NCBI RefSeq assembly: GCF_040656415.1
Contig: NZ_JBFAMC010000003.1
Coordinates: forward strand, 62,001-126,000
DNA length: 64,000 nt
Direction: 5' to 3'
From: Rhodococcus_F sp040656415
Lineage (GTDB): Bacteria; Actinomycetota; Actinomycetes; Mycobacteriales; Mycobacteriaceae
Part shown: piece by piece, positions 61,623-64,000 of the stretch
Numbering within the stretch: the first letter of the stretch is position 1
Layout of the letters: every line of letters begins with the position of its first letter
Made by a program: the position numbers and the translations under genes
The notes under the pieces: model-generated
Seen by the model: the letters and a program-made list of their open reading frames with translations, nothing else
What the model was told of the DNA's origin: nothing
The model's database searches: none

Positions 61623-62579
61623 ATGGTCGATGCAATTACTGCAGAGGGCCTGTTGAAGCGGTACGGCGACGTAACCGCACTCGCGGGGATCGATCTCGCG
61701 GTTTCGGCGGGAACGGTGATGGCTCTGCTGGGGCCGAACGGTGCAGGCAAGACGACGGCCGTGCGGGTGTTCACCACCCTTCTGGTTCCTGACGGGGGCC
61801 GCGCCGAGGTCGCGGGTCTGGATGTCGTCCGGGATGCGAAAGTGTTGCGTTCGCGGATCGGCGCGTCAGGGCAGTACGCCGCTGTCGACGAGTACCTAAC
61901 CGGCTTCGAGAACCTCGAAATGGTGGGCCGGCTCTATCACCTCGGTGTCAAGCGCAGTCGGGTGCGTGCCCGCGAACTTCTCGAACAGTTCGATCTGGTC
62001 GAGGCGGGAGACCGCCCGGTCAAGGGCTACTCGGGCGGCATGCGCAGACGTCTCGACCTCGCGGGGGCTCTCGTCGCGGAACCGGAGGTGCTGTTTCTGG
62101 ACGAACCGACCACGGGACTCGACCCCCGAGCCAGGCTGGGGCTGTGGAACGTTATCGACGAACTCGTCGCGAAAGGCACCACCCTCCTGCTCACCACGCA
62201 ATACATGGAAGAGGCGGAGCGACTGGCGGATCAGATTGCGGTCATGGACCGAGGTTCCGTGATCGCTCGTGGAACTGCCGACGAGCTGAAGAACCGGGTA
62301 GGTGGTGAGCGCATCGAGTTGAGTGTGCGTGACGGGATCGATCTCCTATCGGTGCGCGAGGAACTGGTGCCGCTCGCTGCGGGCGACATCCAGATCGACG
62401 AGAGTGTCCGCCGCGTGACAGTGCCGGTAACCGGAGGGTCGGACACGCTCGTCGAGGCACTCGGCCGACTGTCGAACCGAGGCGTGAAGGTGTTCGACGT
62501 GGGCCTGCGTCGCCCGACACTCGATGACGTATTCCTCACCCTGACCGGGCGTGAGGCCGAACAGGAGAAGGTCTCATGA
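61623..62579 (+). CDS. ABC exporter ATPase, DrrA-like
   Basis: 318 residues. Walker A LLGPNGAGKTT, signature GYSGGMRRRLDLA, Walker B VLFLDEPTTGLDP and the H-loop TTQYMEEAERL are intact. The C-terminal 90 residues follow the daunorubicin-resistance (DrrA) pattern and end with LRRPTLDDVFLTLTG. ggaggag lies eight bases before the ATG. The stop overlaps the permease start (ATGA). The substrate could be a drug or lipid. Confidence 0.92.
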   Translation: MVDAITAEGLLKRYGDVTALAGIDLAVSAGTVMALLGPNGAGKTTAVRVFTTLLVPDGGRAEVAGLDVVRDAKVLRSRIGASGQYAAVDEYLTGFENLEMVGRLYHLGVKRSRVRARELLEQFDLVEAGDRPVKGYSGGMRRRLDLAGALVAEPEVLFLDEPTTGLDPRARLGLWNVIDELVAKGTTLLLTTQYMEEAERLADQIAVMDRGSVIARGTADELKNRVGGERIELSVRDGIDLLSVREELVPLAAGDIQIDESVRRVTVPVTGGSDTLVEALGRLSNRGVKVFDVGLRRPTLDDVFLTLTGREAEQEKVS

Positions 62580-63394
62580 CCGTGCCGCAGACCGCTTCCG
62601 TGAACACCGCGCTCGCCGATGGGCTCACCATCGCCAAGCGCAACATCATCAAGATCAAACGCGTACCCGACCTCATCGTGTTCACCACGTTGTCGCCGAT
62701 CATGTTCGTGCTGCTGTTCGCCTACGTGTTCGGCAGTGTCATCGAGATTCCGGGCATGTCGTATCGAGAGTTCCTGATTGCCGGAATCTTCACTCAGACA
62801 GTTATTTTCGGGGCCACCTGGACGGGCCTCGGCATGGTCGAAGATCTACAGAAGGGGATCATCGACCGGTTCCGTTCGCTGCCGATGGCTCCGTCCGCCG
62901 TTCTCGTGGGCCGCACATCCACAGATGTGCTCATCAATGTGGTGAGTCTCGTCGTGATGTCGCTGACCGGTCTCCTAGTGGGCTGGCGAATCAACTCGAG
63001 CCTGCCCGAGGCTGTCCTCGGGTATCTGCTCCTACTGCTGTTCGCCTATGCCTTGTCTTGGGTGATGGCGGTGGTGGGCATGTGGATTCGTACACCTGAG
63101 GTATTCAACAATGCGAGTTTCATCGTCATATTCCCGCTCTCGTTCATTGCGAACACATTCGTCGAGGCGGCGAATCTTCCCGGTCCGTTGAAGGTGATCG
63201 CGGAATGGAATCCGGTATCCGCAGTGACGCAGGCCGTGAGGGAACTATTCGGAAACACCAACCCTGCCATGACGGTTCCGGATGTATGGCCATTGCAGAA
63301 TCCGATCATCGCCTCACTGGCGTGGTCGGCCGGGCTGCTCGCGGTCTTCGTGCCCTTCGCTATCCGGCGTTACAAGAAGGCGGTCAGCCGGTGA
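62576..63394 (+). CDS. ABC exporter permease, DrrB-like (ABC-2)
   Basis: 272 residues with six helices. The ABC-2 signature region includes GLGMVEDLQKGIIDRFRSLP and FVEAANLPGPLKVIAEWNPV. Translationally coupled to the ATPase gene. Its last 81 bases overlap, on the opposite strand, the end of the MobA-like gene. Confidence 0.92.
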   Translation: MTVPQTASVNTALADGLTIAKRNIIKIKRVPDLIVFTTLSPIMFVLLFAYVFGSVIEIPGMSYREFLIAGIFTQTVIFGATWTGLGMVEDLQKGIIDRFRSLPMAPSAVLVGRTSTDVLINVVSLVVMSLTGLLVGWRINSSLPEAVLGYLLLLLFAYALSWVMAVVGMWIRTPEVFNNASFIVIFPLSFIANTFVEAANLPGPLKVIAEWNPVSAVTQAVRELFGNTNPAMTVPDVWPLQNPIIASLAWSAGLLAVFVPFAIRRYKKAVSR

Positions 63395-63988
63395 GTCGAC
63401 GTCGCGCCCGGATCCGAGATCGGAGCAGTCGACCATTTCCACATCGTGTGCGATGAGATATTTCCTCGCACCGGTGTCGCCGGTAAGGCTGCGCTGCAAC
63501 GGCATCCAATGTTCGCGGCCGATCAGGACAGGATGGCCGGGCGATTCGTTGTAGTGAGCCTGGCGCAGCGCCGACCTGGCGTTCAGTGGTGGCACGGTGG
63601 CCAGTCGTTCAACGGCGTCGGCACCGAGGTCGGGTAGGTCGACCAGCGTGATCACGACGGCGTCGAGATCTTCGAAGGTCGCGGCGGCTGCCAGCCCGCG
63701 ACGAAGAGATGCGGACAGGCCCGATTGCCAGTCCTCGGCGATCCCGACGGAGACAGTGACGTCGTCGGGGATCAGGGCTTCGGCTTCTGTGGCGCGGGCG
63801 CCGAGCACCACGACGACGGGGTTGCATCCGGCCTGCGAGAGCACCCTGATACCGCGCTCCAGCCACGGCTGTCCGTCGTCACCGATGACAAGGGCCTTGG
63901 GCATTCCCATGCGCGAACCGGCCCCGGCCGCGAGCAGGACGCCTCCGACCGAAACCCTCGTCGAGGCCGTTTCCGAGTCGCGTGGCAT
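63314..63988 (-). CDS. MobA/MocA-like nucleotidyltransferase
   Basis: 224-residue NTP transferase. The nucleotide loop is LLAAGAGSRMGMPKAL, with VDLPDLGADAV as the metal-binding aspartate region, and GHPVLIGREHW. MocA-type enzymes attach CMP to molybdopterin, and related ones act in other cofactor pathways; there is no molybdenum gene next to it in the window. After the usual family end (DVDSPADR) it continues for about 20 residues antisense within the permease gene. The ATG at 63988 is close to the window edge, so a slightly earlier start cannot be excluded. Confidence 0.82.
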   Translation of the reverse strand: MPRDSETASTRVSVGGVLLAAGAGSRMGMPKALVIGDDGQPWLERGIRVLSQAGCNPVVVVLGARATEAEALIPDDVTVSVGIAEDWQSGLSASLRRGLAAAATFEDLDAVVITLVDLPDLGADAVERLATVPPLNARSALRQAHYNESPGHPVLIGREHWMPLQRSLTGDTGARKYLIAHDVEMVDCSDLGSGRDVDSPADRLLVTPDSEGHEDREQPGRPRQ

Positions 63989-64000
63989 ACGTTCACAGTA

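Noticed and set aside
61297..61623. 108-codon frame in the symporter/exporter gap
   Set aside because: No ribosome site or homology features, and it spans the symporter operator.
1..64000. CRISPR array, prophage, insertion sequence, tRNA or rRNA
   Set aside because: I looked in all gaps and saw no regular short repeats, transposase or integrase motifs, or cloverleaf-like T-loop sequences. A tRNAscan and IS search would settle it.

Overview
The window is high-GC DNA from an actinomycete of the Mycobacteriales, most probably Rhodococcus. The evidence is a run of genes in the order known around Mycobacterium tuberculosis Rv3573c-Rv3596c (clpC, mhuD, an alpha/beta hydrolase, mutY, canB, an Rv3587c-like membrane protein, disA, radA, lpqE, carD, ispD, ispF, cysS, rlmB, a LacI-type regulator, kstR, fadE34), together with mycobacterial-type CarD, KstR and MhuD proteins. 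The gene identities are read from protein motifs and remembered family features. No database search was possible.

Layout. 1-2420: 3' part of clpC and a strong hairpin. 2620-5390: OsmC and DsbA-like redox proteins, a DUF5996 protein, and an HD-domain gene broken by a frameshift. 5600-9800: a small glycoside locus (MHS-type transporter and GH1 beta-glucosidase, facing a ROK repressor). 9817-10940: cbtBA cobalt uptake genes behind a compact cobalamin riboswitch. 11019-16160: mhuD, hydrolase, YjbQ, a solitary HNH protein, mutY, canB and an Rv3587c-like protein. 16147-20993: asparagine degradation (aspA-ansP-ansA) facing a GntR regulator with two identical palindromic sites. 21004-28624: disA, radA, lpqE, carD, ispD, ispF, cysS, rlmB. 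28790-32134: a small Cys-rich protein, a FluG-like amidohydrolase, and a ThDP enzyme. 32214-36339: 5-oxoprolinase genes pxpA, pxpB and pxpC, with ald and its Lrp-type regulator lodged between pxpB and pxpC. 36415-39159: a zinc/manganese-type ABC importer behind a Zur-like box. 39297-42938: a LacI regulator and a trehalose-phosphatase/GH15 fusion.

43007-50808 is a steroid side-chain locus: kstR facing fadE34, then fadE28-fadE29-chsH2-chsH1-ltp2. Two perfect copies of the KstR operator lie in the two promoter gaps. The genes would carry out beta-oxidation of the cholesterol side chain down to the C17 ketone. 50841-52360 holds a Ddn-like protein and an ArsR/SRPBCC pair.

52516-61377 is a complete trans-4-hydroxy-L-proline catabolic cluster: epimerase, three-subunit D-hydroxyproline dehydrogenase, pyrroline-4-hydroxy-2-carboxylate deaminase, 2-oxoglutarate semialdehyde dehydrogenase, an FCD-type GntR regulator and an AGCS symporter. 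A shared 14-bp motif precedes the dehydrogenase operon, the regulator and the symporter, which suggests one regulon. 61623-63988 carries a DrrAB-like ABC exporter and a MobA-like nucleotidyltransferase whose end lies antisense inside the exporter gene.

The most useful leads are regulatory: the three-site hydroxyproline motif, the paired CTGTCAGACAG sites, the two KstR boxes and the riboswitch. The structural oddities are the split pxp operon, the OtsB-GH15 fusion, the frameshifted HD gene and the lone HNH protein. I found no phage, insertion sequence, CRISPR array, rRNA or tRNA.
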